The notes: generated by a model from the letters alone, not told the origin. Shown: positions 52,789-61,796, numbered from the stretch's first letter. The stretch is 64,000 bases of DNA from Methanococcoides sp. AM1 (GCF_900774055.1 NZ_CAAGSW010000002.1:434001-498000), one strand, 5' to 3'. Translations and numbers: made by a program.

Positions 52789-55503
52789 TTATTTAAATTT
52801 GCAAATACGTTTGAAATTACATTTCCCACAGAATGTTCCTGGGCAAGCTGTAAAATCTCGTTTCATAATTCCATCAATATATCTTTCTGCGTTTGTTTCA
52901 GCATTCTGGAGTGCCATCTCGCTTACATCTACAGATTCAGTGCTTGCATTTTCCAAAAAAGAAACTGATCCCTTGGTAACAGGTTCACCAATCATTTTTA
53001 AACCCTTTGTGTAAAGTTGTACTTGTAAAGCTACTTCTTCCATGGATGTTACAGAATCTGACGTTTTATAGTCCCGTATCTCGAGACCTTCATCATCGTG
53101 AAGTATCACATCGACTTTACCCATAACAGTAGCTTTTTGCATTGGGAACTCGATGCGGCTTTCTACCTCTTTGATATGATTCATATCATCCTCATGTTCT
53201 GTTACAAACCTTACAAGTTTATCGACAGCTGTTCGTTTGGCGTTTTCTGTCATGGTTTTTCCAGCAAATGGCAAATGGAAATTTTCATCCAAAGCTTCCA
53301 CAATAGCACTCATTGAGTTATATCCTTCATCACGTATGAGTTCTCCAGCACGACGTAAACAGAAATGTAATGTATTACCATATCCAAGCATAGGATCTAG
53401 TCCTGGTTGATAGTTCCATACATGTGTAAATCTGTAAAGATAGGGACACTTCCCATATGTTATTAGTTCGCTTGCAGCAAAGGTTTGCAAATCTTCAATG
53501 TCCTCTATTTTTTCAACTTTGCACAAAGGTAAAGTATCGCTACTTGACAATTCTATCATTTTGTTAACATCAAGATCATCGGTTATGAATTCACTCGGTT
53601 TGACATTATTGTTGACTCTTTTGAAATAGCTAACAACAAGAATCTCCTTTGCTCGAGTAAGTGCCACATAAAATAGTTTCCTTTCACTATCAATGTCACC
53701 TTCGTATTTTTCAACATCGAACATATCACGTGGTATGGACCATTTCCTTTGTCTTCCTGTCATAGTCGATGGAAAACGCCTTGCCAACATTGAAGGAATG
53801 AAAACAATTGGCCATTCCAGTCCTTTGGCCTGATGTACAGTCATAAGTTGGACTGCATCCACGCCACCAATATCATCTCCTGCTTGCTCTTCATAAGAAG
53901 ATGTAGCATACAATGTCATATACCAAAACAGACCTTTCAGGTCACGTTCCCATTTTCGTTTTCTTCCACCAAGCATATTAGCAGCTTCATAATCAGAAAG
54001 AATTGAGCCGAATCTCCCAAGATTGGCCATTATAACCATATGATTTGGATTATCTGGTTCAAGTTGATGAAAACCAAGTTTGATAAGAAGTTCATGATAA
54101 ATCCTAGAAAAATCTCCATATTCTCCCGCAAGTGCCGATTTTTTCCATTCCACCAAAGTTGAAACCATGTCTCCAGGCAAAGAAATATCAGACGCACCAA
54201 TATTCCAATCTTCAAGTGCTGAATAGAGGATATCATCACCTTCAAGTGGCTCTTCGTCAGAATTATCTTTCCAAAAGGCTCCTTCAAATAGCCATGCAAA
54301 AAGTTTACCCACCGCTTTGATTTCATATCTACGGAAAAGACCAACTTTTCCTCCCACCATTACAGGTATGTTCCTTTCTCTGAAGATATCAATGAAAGCA
54401 GGGGCAGAAGTCTTCACACTACGAAACAATATTCCGAAATCGCTATAAGTACATGCACCACTATTAACATGTGATTCAATCTGATCAGCAATCCATTCTG
54501 CCTCTTCAGCAGCATCTTCAAACTGACCAAGATAAACAGCCCCATCCTCTTTTCTTGTTGAGTCTAAGTGAGCATACTTAGTTTCAAACTTATCTGCAAA
54601 TTCATTTGCTATATTGAGTATGGATTTCGTGCTACGCCTATTCTCTGTTATGGGAACTGTATCAGTATCAGAGTAATATGTAACAAAATCATCAAAACAG
54701 CCTTCATCTGAACCACGCCACTGGTAAATAGTTTGCCTAGGGTCTCCAACAATGAATATGCTAGCTTTTTCACCAATTAATCGAATAAGCTTCTCCTGTG
54801 CTCGATTAATGTCTTGGTATTCATCTACTATTAGATATTTTACATGTTCAAGAACTTCTGGATTGGGACTCAGATTCTCGATTGTAAGATTTATCATACG
54901 GTTGAATGTTAGACGCTTGTGAGAATCCAATATTTCCTCGTATTTAAGAAAATGATTCTGAAATTCTGGTGCATCCTTTTTAATTTTACTTTTTAGAATT
55001 AATTCTCCATAAACAACATTGGAAGTATTTAGAAAAGTTTCACAGTTTGTTGAATATTTACCGCTTTTACCAAGTCCAATTTCCCATCCAACACGCATCA
55101 AAAAAGCCATTTCTTGGTTTTCATCAATTACTCCATAATCCCCATATCCAAAATAATCTTCCAGCAATTGTGAACAATATCCATGAATTGTACCAACAAA
55201 CATGTCACCAAGTTTAGCACAGATTTCATCGCCAGCCATATGTTTGATTCTATCATAAACACGACTTTTCATGCTTTGAGCAGCTTTTTCAGTGAATGTA
55301 AATGCGACAATAGATGAGGGATCCACCTTTTCGTGAAGAAGTAGATATACAATTTTTCTTGTAAGAGTTTCTGTTTTACCAGCACCTGCACCTGCAATAA
55401 TCCTCAAATGGCTTTTTTTGGATAAGACGGCATCTTTTTGGCTATCTGATAATTTTTTAGGTTCATTCAGTATTTTGTCGAGCAGATCCCTTTCCCCATT
55501 CAT
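52789..55503 (-). CDS. UvrD/AddA-like helicase with C-terminal Fe-S nuclease
   Basis: 904 residues from ATG 55503; TTG 55515 is possible. Walker A GAGAGKTE near residue 35, LIVDEYQDIN near 222, QTIYQWRG and ALTRAKEILVVSYF show SF1A helicase. The C-terminal 200 residues carry a Cas4/AddB-type nuclease: GKVDVIL, IRDYKTSD, and Cys of GKCPYLYRF plus C-x4-C-x2-C-x5-C for a 4Fe-4S cluster. It heads an operon with Mod and Res (stop only 18 bases before Mod). It may process DNA ends made by Res. Confidence 0.88.
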   Translation of the reverse strand: MNGERDLLDKILNEPKKLSDSQKDAVLSKKSHLRIIAGAGAGKTETLTRKIVYLLLHEKVDPSSIVAFTFTEKAAQSMKSRVYDRIKHMAGDEICAKLGDMFVGTIHGYCSQLLEDYFGYGDYGVIDENQEMAFLMRVGWEIGLGKSGKYSTNCETFLNTSNVVYGELILKSKIKKDAPEFQNHFLKYEEILDSHKRLTFNRMINLTIENLSPNPEVLEHVKYLIVDEYQDINRAQEKLIRLIGEKASIFIVGDPRQTIYQWRGSDEGCFDDFVTYYSDTDTVPITENRRSTKSILNIANEFADKFETKYAHLDSTRKEDGAVYLGQFEDAAEEAEWIADQIESHVNSGACTYSDFGILFRSVKTSAPAFIDIFRERNIPVMVGGKVGLFRRYEIKAVGKLFAWLFEGAFWKDNSDEEPLEGDDILYSALEDWNIGASDISLPGDMVSTLVEWKKSALAGEYGDFSRIYHELLIKLGFHQLEPDNPNHMVIMANLGRFGSILSDYEAANMLGGRKRKWERDLKGLFWYMTLYATSSYEEQAGDDIGGVDAVQLMTVHQAKGLEWPIVFIPSMLARRFPSTMTGRQRKWSIPRDMFDVEKYEGDIDSERKLFYVALTRAKEILVVSYFKRVNNNVKPSEFITDDLDVNKMIELSSSDTLPLCKVEKIEDIEDLQTFAASELITYGKCPYLYRFTHVWNYQPGLDPMLGYGNTLHFCLRRAGELIRDEGYNSMSAIVEALDENFHLPFAGKTMTENAKRTAVDKLVRFVTEHEDDMNHIKEVESRIEFPMQKATVMGKVDVILHDDEGLEIRDYKTSDSVTSMEEVALQVQLYTKGLKMIGEPVTKGSVSFLENASTESVDVSEMALQNAETNAERYIDGIMKRDFTACPGTFCGKCNFKRICKFK

Positions 55504-55515
55504 GTTATTAGCCAA

Positions 55516-56538
55516 TGAATAGCCAATATATTAATCTTGTTATTTTTTTTGCAGGTATCTTGAATATTTTGATATGATTTGATAAGTTGAGAAGTCGATA
55601 GTTTCATTATTGTGAAAATTATATCTATGCTTGAAAGCCATTGATTGAATAATAAATTATAGTACTATACATTTCAAAATTTGAAAGATATAACAGCAAT
55701 ATGATACAGCATTTTGAGAATTAATTTGGTTGTGTACCTATATGCAATGGTTAAATGTTACATGTTGATTGATAGAACATTTTCACAGTAGGGTGGATGA
55801 TCCATAATGATGGATGTCTTGCGGGGATAGAATATTTGAAAATGATTTTGATGTAACTTGTATAATGAACAATTAAATTACTTCTATATGTATATCGATA
55901 AGATGGTCATCATTCTGATGACCTGATGGAGAGCTGAAAGTTCGGAGAGAGAAGGCAGGCAGAGGGGTATGTTTCCATATGAATACATATGTTGCAATTG
56001 GAGAAATCTTCACTTCCAAATCAGCTCCGATATAATATTATATAGGCGATTAAAATTCAATGAATATATATCTGCTTGAAAATATTAATTGAATTGATTT
56101 ATATCTCCATCTTATCAGTATTCTGTACATCGTGGGGATAGAATTCATGAAATGCTTTTGGTGTAATCGTAGAATCAATAGTTTTCGGAATGTTATATGT
56201 GTCATAAAAAAGATTACATGGCATATTGCCATGCTGTTCAGGAAGGATGGAAGTTTAAATGGGGAAGGAAGCAAAAGTTGTTTAAGTCTGGAATTTGAGT
56301 ATTTTTTCTCACCTTTCTTTTTCAAAGAATTTGTGAACTATATAGTTGTTTCACTACTTAGTGTAATAGGCAAAGCTAGAGCATGTTTTGTTGCATGCTC
56401 AGAATGAATGTTGATAAACTGAATTTATTAATAGATGTACTGTGCTGGTTGATGGGCATTTTGTTCTATCATAATGTAAAGTACTAGTTCCTCTTCCTAT
56501 GCTATTAATAAAATATCAGCTTGAAATAAATGAGTTTA
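55516..56538. other. 1-kb non-coding region next to the integrase
   Basis: No credible gene. A perfect 8-bp hairpin GGTCATCA-TTC-TGATGACC lies at 55905-55923. Two related blocks occur about 310 bases apart: GGGGATAGAAT with a following AAAATGATTTTGATGTAA (from 55823) and GGGGATAGAAT with AAATGCTTTTGGTGTAA (from 56135). CATATGAATACATATG lies at about 55976-55991. It may hold an origin, integrase accessory sites or an RNA gene. Confidence 0.4.
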
Positions 56539-57660
56539 TCAATCTTTCTTTTGCAAATCTTCAAATATCTTTCGAGCTTCTTCATTCTGCATAAATTGCA
56601 CCAATAATTCTGACATTTTACCTTCATATTGTTCAAGATCCATGGCTGTTAAATCATCCAACACCAATGAACAATGTGAGCAATATTTTGCATCACATGG
56701 ATTTTTATTATGACATCTTGGACATTCGATAGGTGTAAGTGTTTTATTTTCTTCGGGCTTTTTAGTATCAGTTTCAATGCCATGAATTGACAATATTTTA
56801 TCATCAACATCTTTACCGCTAATATGCAAATATATTTCTGGCATCTTTGAGCTTCGTTCCCAACCTGCAAAAACACGCATATCCATTTCACCAAGACCAC
56901 GTTTTGCCATTTCAGTTAATCTACCATGCCTAAATGAATGAGGATTTACTCGTTTATTCACTCCTGCATTATTGGCACGGTCTTTCAACATATTTTGTAT
57001 TCTTCTAATACTAATGCGTTGAAATTCTCCGTTTGTCTTTCGTTCCACAACAAATAATGGTTTATCTGGATTGTCTCGATAAGGATGTTGATTTAACCAC
57101 AATTTGATTTCAGGCTCGGCATTAATTAATCTTATACGCCTTTCACCTGTCTTACCATTGACAGTAATAGCAGCACCATATTGGTCAAATACCACATCAC
57201 CAACATTAAGCCGAATCAGCTCTTCAATTCTTGCGGCACTGTCATATAATATAGCAATAATTGTTCTATCTCTTTGTGTTTTACAAGCAGCGAGAAGTTT
57301 TTTGATATCCTTTGGATCTAATGGATTATTTGTTGGGACTGTTTTTCTTTTTGGTGGAACTTCTATGTTCTCAAAGAAGCTATTTTCTGGTTTTAACCAG
57401 TTAAAAAAAGGTCGTAACTCTTTGATGTCGTTTTCGTATGTTCTTTCAGATTTGTCTTTTCGCCTTTCAAGTAGATATTTTTCAATATCTTCTTTTACAA
57501 CTGTATTTAAGTCAATGTCGTCATTATTTATTAGAAATGTATATATTTTCCACAATTTTGTATTTATTGTGCTTTCTTTCCGACCTTTTAAATTTAAATG
57601 TTCTGTATAGTTTTCTATAATCTCAGCATTTCTGCCTGTATATTTGGGGGGGTGTTTCAT
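56539..57660 (-). CDS. tyrosine integrase with C-terminal zinc ribbon
   Basis: 373 residues. Catalytic Arg in DSAARIEELIRL, HSFRHGRL box (His and Arg) and Tyr in EIYLH are visible; the N-terminal arm is a SAM-like domain. After the catalytic domain comes a zinc ribbon, CPRCHNK with CSHCSLV, and a helical tail. TATATAAAT on the minus strand (about 57686-57694) lies too near ATG 57681 but fits a leaderless start at ATG 57660. It sits beside attR, as expected for the enzyme that inserted the element. Confidence 0.92.
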   Translation of the reverse strand: MKHPPKYTGRNAEIIENYTEHLNLKGRKESTINTKLWKIYTFLINNDDIDLNTVVKEDIEKYLLERRKDKSERTYENDIKELRPFFNWLKPENSFFENIEVPPKRKTVPTNNPLDPKDIKKLLAACKTQRDRTIIAILYDSAARIEELIRLNVGDVVFDQYGAAITVNGKTGERRIRLINAEPEIKLWLNQHPYRDNPDKPLFVVERKTNGEFQRISIRRIQNMLKDRANNAGVNKRVNPHSFRHGRLTEMAKRGLGEMDMRVFAGWERSSKMPEIYLHISGKDVDDKILSIHGIETDTKKPEENKTLTPIECPRCHNKNPCDAKYCSHCSLVLDDLTAMDLEQYEGKMSELLVQFMQNEEARKIFEDLQKKD

Positions 57661-57721
57661 GCATCTATGTATGGTATTCATTCTATTTATATACTCGCAA
57701 TTAAAGCGAAGCCCTGTAAAT

Positions 57722-57776
57722 AGGGCTTAGGACCCTGTCTCGTAGGAGTTCGTGCGTTCGAATCGCACCCCCCGCA
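57722..57776 (+). pseudogene. 3' half of the split tRNA-Leu (TAG) gene and right att core
   Basis: After the core AGGGCTTAGGA (57722-57732) come CCCTG, a variable arm, GTGCGTTCGAATCGCAC and CCCCCGC plus A. CCCTG and CCCCCGC pair perfectly with the halves at 21246-21286 but not with tRNA-Leu 21375-21459. AGCCCT-6-AGGGCT (57710-57727) forms an inverted repeat at the junction. Confidence 0.9.
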
Positions 57777-58293
57777 TATTTTTCATATATTTACAATCTA
57801 AATGTGTTACTTTATTCCTGTTTATGTGGCAAGATCAAGTTACTATCTATAATGCTGTCAACATATCAGAAATTTCTTTCTTTATCTTCAAAAATCGGAA
57901 ACTGATCATAAAAAAGGAAAGATGAGCCCCCACTCATCATATCTTATTCCCAACCTTGTCATGCCTTTACACTCTTAATAGGGTGTATCACTATATATTT
58001 ATATCGAATAAATAAAAGTTTTAAATCAAATTTACTTCATTTAAATCGTTTTATCCTTTTACTATTTTATGTTTTGAGGGTCTTCTCATCTATTCTTTAA
58101 CTTTTTCAGAAAGGTTGGCTTCCAGATATTCAATCAATTAAATTTTATAATATCTTTTTTTGCTTCATTCATTTGAATGGGGAACGATGCATGTCTGAAC
58201 CTTATACCTGTGCTGGATCTGCTGTTTGCTGGAAGGTTATAAAGGGTTAACTACAAATCTTCTTATTACTAATTATAAAATGGGGTGTTATAT
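57777..58293 (+). other. non-coding chromosomal gap right of the element
   Basis: No gene. GATGAG-CCCCCA-CTCATC (57921-57938) is a small hairpin. TTATAAAG near 58236 is a TATA box for the following gene. The remainder is AT-rich. Confidence 0.4.
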
Positions 58294-58860
58294 ATGAAAT
58301 TAAGATTAGTAATTTCACTGGTTCTTGTAGCTATACTTTTAATGGTGCCTGCGAGTGCAGATCTGTTCGATGATCTAAATGCTCAGGTCGGTGAATACAA
58401 TGATAAAATTGATCAGGTTCCCGGAACCGTGCAGTCTATATTTTCGGATCAGCATGTAATTCTTGCTATTTACATGAATGATGCTGAAAATGGGACTACA
58501 GGTGGCCCTGAATTTGATGTGGTTCTCAGTGACGGTCCATTCGTTACTGAAAGTGGTGTCACTATGAACATGATCGCTATCACAGATAGTGATGCTACTG
58601 TATCCAATTTCGGCAAATGGAGTGAGATGGATCCCGAATACAAGTGGGATGGTGTGGATTTTGCTGAAACCATCATTGTAACAACAAATGAGGATACTGC
58701 AAGGGCGATCCTGGATTCCGAATCTCCGGGAGAGACATTTATGGAAGCATACGATAGTGACATGATCATCATTGAGGGTGCCGATGATGCACGTATTACA
58801 ACAAAAATATCTCTTGCAATAATGCCCCTGGTGATGAAGTTCTATGCTTTGATCAGTTGA
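58294..58860 (+). CDS. secreted or anchored protein of unknown function
   Basis: 188 residues from ATG 58294, after GGGGTG. Signal peptide (LRLVISLVLVAILLMVPASA) with likely cleavage after ASA. The mature part has about 165 acidic residues-rich positions with ILAIYMNDAENGTTGG, DVVLSDGPFVTESG and DTARAILDSE, perhaps an SCP2-like lipid-binding fold, but this is not certain. C-terminal hydrophobic patch (LAIMPLVMKFYAL). Monocistronic. Confidence 0.65.
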   Translation: MKLRLVISLVLVAILLMVPASADLFDDLNAQVGEYNDKIDQVPGTVQSIFSDQHVILAIYMNDAENGTTGGPEFDVVLSDGPFVTESGVTMNMIAITDSDATVSNFGKWSEMDPEYKWDGVDFAETIIVTTNEDTARAILDSESPGETFMEAYDSDMIIIEGADDARITTKISLAIMPLVMKFYALIS

Positions 58861-58960
58861 TCCTGATCATATATTTTTTTAGCTCATTGGAGGTTCCAAT
58901 GGGCCGGTTCTTTTCATGGTTTGGTCGATGGTTGTTTACTTCATTCATTTGATGTTCAGC

Positions 58961-59287
58961 TTAATCTTCCTTTACAACTTTCAGCAACTTTATGATCTCA
59001 TCTTCGTTGATCTCTTTCAGGGAAAATATCTTGATATGCTTCATTGTTTTTCCTGTCCCCTCAAAAAGTTCTTTCTCTTCTTCTGACATCCCATCAATTG
59101 AAAAGCCAATGTTCACATGGTCTTTGAGTCCAACGAGGTAATATTTGCCTTCATACCAGGGAACGCCCATTTTGAACTCTTCCTTTATGCCAGGACATGT
59201 CTTCAGAATTATATGTCTTAATTTCCCGATGATCTCTTTTTGTGGTGACCTTTGCTTTTTGATATATGCCTCGACTTTATTGTCCAT
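58961..59287 (-). CDS. DUF1801/YdhG-like protein
   Basis: 108 residues. The pattern IIGKLRHIILKTCPGIKEEFKMGVPWYEGKYYLVGLKDHVNIGFS is typical of DUF1801. This small single-domain family has no established reaction. It stands alone. Confidence 0.85.
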   Translation of the reverse strand: MDNKVEAYIKKQRSPQKEIIGKLRHIILKTCPGIKEEFKMGVPWYEGKYYLVGLKDHVNIGFSIDGMSEEEKELFEGTGKTMKHIKIFSLKEINEDEIIKLLKVVKED

Positions 59288-59374
59288 ATTCCCACCTCCC
59301 CGTGCTCATATGAGTTTGATATCATCATAATATTGGGTTGTGGGGCTATAATACTTGGGTCAGCAATAGAAACC

Positions 59375-59433
59375 TTTATAAACGATTAATCATTATAGAT
59401 ATGTGCAATGATTAATCGTGACAGTTAATCATT
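59375..59433 (+). promoter_or_regulatory. promoter with 12-bp inverted repeat and third half-site
   Basis: TATA box TTTATAAA (59375-59382) is followed by CGATTAATCATT (59383-59394) and its exact reverse complement AATGATTAATCG (59407-59418), 12 bases apart. A third TTAATCATT lies at 59425-59433. Such spacing places dimer sites around the transcription start of the 55-residue gene. Confidence 0.65.
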
Positions 59434-59472
59434 GACAACACAACCTTATACAAAAATTGGAGGAAAGAAGAA

Positions 59473-59640
59473 ATGGACACATACTACGAAGGTTCCATGA
59501 TGGACGATGAAGAAAGCATCCTTGAATGGACTGCTAAAGGACTTAATGTTGATGGCAACGGTGCATTCATTGCCACACTTACAGTGTCCATTGCTCTGAT
59601 GGCTTTCCTCAGACTTGCATCTTATATCAACCTCTTTTGA
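59473..59640 (+). CDS. small membrane protein, 55 residues
   Basis: GGAGG lies 9 bases before the ATG. The product starts MDTYYEGSMMDDEES (very acidic), then WTAKGLNVDGNG, and ends in one hydrophobic helix (AFIATLTVSIALMAFLRLASYI). Strong promoter, operators, ribosome site and a terminator make this a real, highly regulated gene. Family unknown; similar in layout to the 58-residue protein at 10628. Confidence 0.75.
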   Translation: MDTYYEGSMMDDEESILEWTAKGLNVDGNGAFIATLTVSIALMAFLRLASYINLF

Positions 59641-59652
59641 AGTAAGGGAAAA

Positions 59653-59680
59653 TTCCGGTGATCCGGAAACTCCTTTATTT
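59653..59680 (+). terminator. terminator of the 55-residue gene
   Basis: TTCCGG (59653-59658) pairs with CCGGAA (59663-59668), followed by ACTCCTTTATTT. Confidence 0.5.
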
Positions 59681-59741
59681 CAGAGATTTCCATTATTTTT
59701 CATTATTTTTCATTATTTTCCATTTTCTTTTTTGTAAAAAA

Positions 59742-60203
59742 TCAGTTTGATCTCAGCTTTTCGAAGTACATCTGATGATATTCTTCTGCAGGATAAAAAA
59801 TTGAAGCCGGAACTATCTCGGTCTTTATTTCGCTATCATATCTTTTGCTGTCTTCCTGTTTTTTCTTTGAACTCAGGGCAGCTTTTTTTTGCTTCTCATC
59901 ATGGTAGAAGATCGCAGATCGGTATTGTGTGCCGATATCCGGTCCTTGCTTGTTCTTTGTTGTGGGGTCATGTATGCTCCAGAACACTTCCAGCAGCTCC
60001 TCATATGAAATGATCTCCGGGTCGAAAATGATCTCTATGGATTCGGCGTGTCCGGTTTTCCCTGTGGCTACATCATAGTATCCGGGATCTCCCATTGAAC
60101 CACCGGTATATCCTACTTTTGTTGATGCTACTCCCCGTACCCTGCTGAAGTTCTCCTCAACTCCCCAGAAGCATCCTGCTGCAAATGTGGCTTTTTCCAT
60201 CAT
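59742..60203 (-). CDS. msrA: peptide methionine sulfoxide reductase MsrA
   Basis: 153 residues. Catalytic Cys in TFAAGCFWGVEE; also YTGGSMGDPGYYDVATGKTGHAE, FWSIHDPTTKNKQGPDIGTQYRSAIF and EEYHQMYF. It reduces methionine-S-sulfoxide in oxidised proteins, likely with thioredoxin. The resolving Cys of the C-terminus, found in many relatives, is absent in the short end (FEKLRSN). It follows msrB by 28 bases. Confidence 0.95.
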   Translation of the reverse strand: MMEKATFAAGCFWGVEENFSRVRGVASTKVGYTGGSMGDPGYYDVATGKTGHAESIEIIFDPEIISYEELLEVFWSIHDPTTKNKQGPDIGTQYRSAIFYHDEKQKKAALSSKKKQEDSKRYDSEIKTEIVPASIFYPAEEYHQMYFEKLRSN

Positions 60204-60231
60204 TGTTACTCATCCCTGTCCTTTCGTGTTC

Positions 60232-60630
60232 TTATTCCTCTTCCCCGAACTGCAGGGATGCAGAATTTATACAATAGCGCTTCCCTGTGGGTTCAGGTCC
60301 ATCATTAAAAACATGTCCCAGATGGCTTCCACAACTGGAACAGAGCACTTCTATCCGATGCATGGAGTGGCTATCATCAGTAACAAGTTCCACACGGTCA
60401 CTGGAGATCACATCGTAAAAGCTTGGCCAGCCAGATTGCGAATCGAATTTTTTATCTGAAGCGAATATAACCTGACCACAGGCACCACAGTTATATGTTC
60501 CTTTTTTTTTGTTTGACAACAGCTTTCCCGTAAATGGCATTTCCGTTCTCTTATTTCTTAAAATAGCATACTGTTCAGGCGTCAGCAGCTTTTTCCACTC
60601 CTCATCTGATCTCTTTATTTTTTCTATTAC
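60232..60630 (-). CDS. msrB: peptide methionine sulfoxide reductase MsrB
   Basis: About 132 residues. Zn-binding CGAC and CSSCGSH pairs, and [11 protein letters not shown] with the catalytic Cys, are present; it reduces methionine-R-sulfoxide. Odd: the domain should start near [16 protein letters not shown], but no ATG, GTG or TTG lies there. GTA at 60630 is 7 bases after a GGGGGG run; ATA at 60627 is next. ATG at 60699 would add 23 residues across a TATA-like TTTATAC, which argues against it. Confidence 0.9.
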   Translation of the reverse strand, partial: VIEKIKRSDEEWKKLLTPEQYAILRNKRTEMPFTGKLLSNKKKGTYNCGACGQVIFASDKKFDSQSGWPSFYDVISSDRVELVTDDSHSMHRIEVLCSSCGSHLGHVFNDGPEPTGKRYCINSASLQFGEEE

Positions 60631-60819
60631 GCTAAAACCCCCCTTTAGCAGAAAAATAATGTATAAAAATTGGGGTTTGAAGATAAGTACTTTATGCAAT
60701 AATTGAGACTACTGTGATATATTTTATCATTATATAAATACATAATATGTAATACTCTTAATTGGAAAGAGGGAATGTTCTTATAGAGATCCTACAAATA
60801 ATTAATGGGGTAAACTATT

Positions 60820-61155
60820 ATGGCGGAATATATAGAATTGTGCAGCACAACTGATGTGCCGGAAGGAGAAATGAGAAGCTTCGCTACAGGGGATAGTGAG
60901 GTTATGGTAGTTAACCTGAAAGGCGATTTCTATGGTCTTGACGCCATCTGTAATCACATGGGAGGCAAATTGGTCAAAGGAAGGCTCAGGGATAACCTTG
61001 TCATATGCCCTGTTCATCGATGCCGTTATGATGTGACATCCGGGAAGGTCAAAAGGGGTGCCGGATTTCTTGTTGAATCGCTTTCAGGTAAATGTGGTGA
61101 CCAGAAAGCATATGAGCTGAAAGTAGAAGATGGCAAGGTCTTCGTAAAAATATAA
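60820..61155 (+). CDS. Rieske-type [2Fe-2S] ferredoxin
   Basis: 111 residues. CNHMGG and CPVHRCRYD give the two Cys and two His of a Rieske cluster. No membrane helix or oxygenase domain is present, so it is a soluble electron carrier. TGGGGTAAACTAT lies upstream. Its partner enzyme is not apparent in this window. Confidence 0.9.
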   Translation: MAEYIELCSTTDVPEGEMRSFATGDSEVMVVNLKGDFYGLDAICNHMGGKLVKGRLRDNLVICPVHRCRYDVTSGKVKRGAGFLVESLSGKCGDQKAYELKVEDGKVFVKI

Positions 61156-61160
61156 ATTCG

Positions 61161-61670
61161 TTGTTTGATCTATATTCGAGCAATTTTGCTACGGTTCCTG
61201 ATACATTAGTTCCTACCGTAAATGCTTATATCAGGCAGTCTTATCATGTATTCATGGCACTTCTACTTATATTGGGATTCATTTCTGTCTTAGTATTACT
61301 TACTGTTATCATGCTTGGTATCGGGGTAAAGAAGAACTCTGATGTTGATCAGAGCTCAGTAATATATCCTAAAGGTTACTGGCTGGGAAGAGGCATTGCC
61401 CTTGGTCTTCTGCTTGGTGTGCCATTAGGTCTTGGTGCAGGTATCTTAACCGGGAATCTCGGACTTGGTATTGCTCTTGGTCCTGTATTTGGAATGGGTT
61501 TTGGAAGTGCTATAGGGTCTATATTTGAAAAGAAACATAAAAATCATATCCGGGAACTGACAGAGGAAGAAAAAAGGCTTCAAAGGACACTTCTGGTCTT
61601 TACCATCAGTTTTCTGATCCTTGGTGTCACTGTGCTCTTCGCTTTGTTCTACTTATACAGTAGGATGTAA
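61161..61670 (+). CDS. small integral membrane protein, Gly-rich
   Basis: 169 residues from TTG 61161; ATG 61254 (138 residues) is the alternative and neither has a clear ribosome site. Helices at about 32-55 (ALLLILGFISVLVLLTVIML), a Gly-rich zipper region (LGLLLGVPLGLGAGILTGNLGLGIALG) and a C-terminal helix (LLVFTISFLILGVTVLFALFYLY). Just 5 bases after the Rieske gene, perhaps cotranscribed. No known family. Confidence 0.6.
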   Translation: MFDLYSSNFATVPDTLVPTVNAYIRQSYHVFMALLLILGFISVLVLLTVIMLGIGVKKNSDVDQSSVIYPKGYWLGRGIALGLLLGVPLGLGAGILTGNLGLGIALGPVFGMGFGSAIGSIFEKKHKNHIRELTEEEKRLQRTLLVFTISFLILGVTVLFALFYLYSRM

Positions 61671-61796
61671 GTACTTGCTTAGGTGCCGGATCTTAAATTC
61701 AAAGTTCAGGTTCTGGGTTAAACAGGTGACTTTTAGCCAGATCATATCTCTTGACAATAGTCAAATATGTATATCATCTGTGCGTAATGATATTCT

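Larger units (their letters stand above)
21276..57732. mobile_element. 36.4-kb integrated element in a tRNA-Leu gene
   Basis: Bounded by the 11-bp direct repeat AGGGCTTAGGA (21276-21286 and 57722-57732). Exact removal of one repeat copy and the interior (36,446 bp) rebuilds an intact tRNA-Leu(TAG). A tyrosine integrase gene lies just inside the right end. The interior is more AT-rich than the flanks and carries a primase-helicase, two recombinases, many nucleases and defence operons, and a tRNA-Leu. No capsid, terminase or conjugation gene is recognised, so it could be a plasmid-like or satellite element. Termini are seen; mobility is inferred. Confidence 0.9.

Noticed and set aside
56132-56407. 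91-codon frame with CFWCNRR, possible small zinc protein
   Set aside because: No ribosome site, composition unlike its neighbours, and it overlaps the duplicated non-coding blocks; not enough support.
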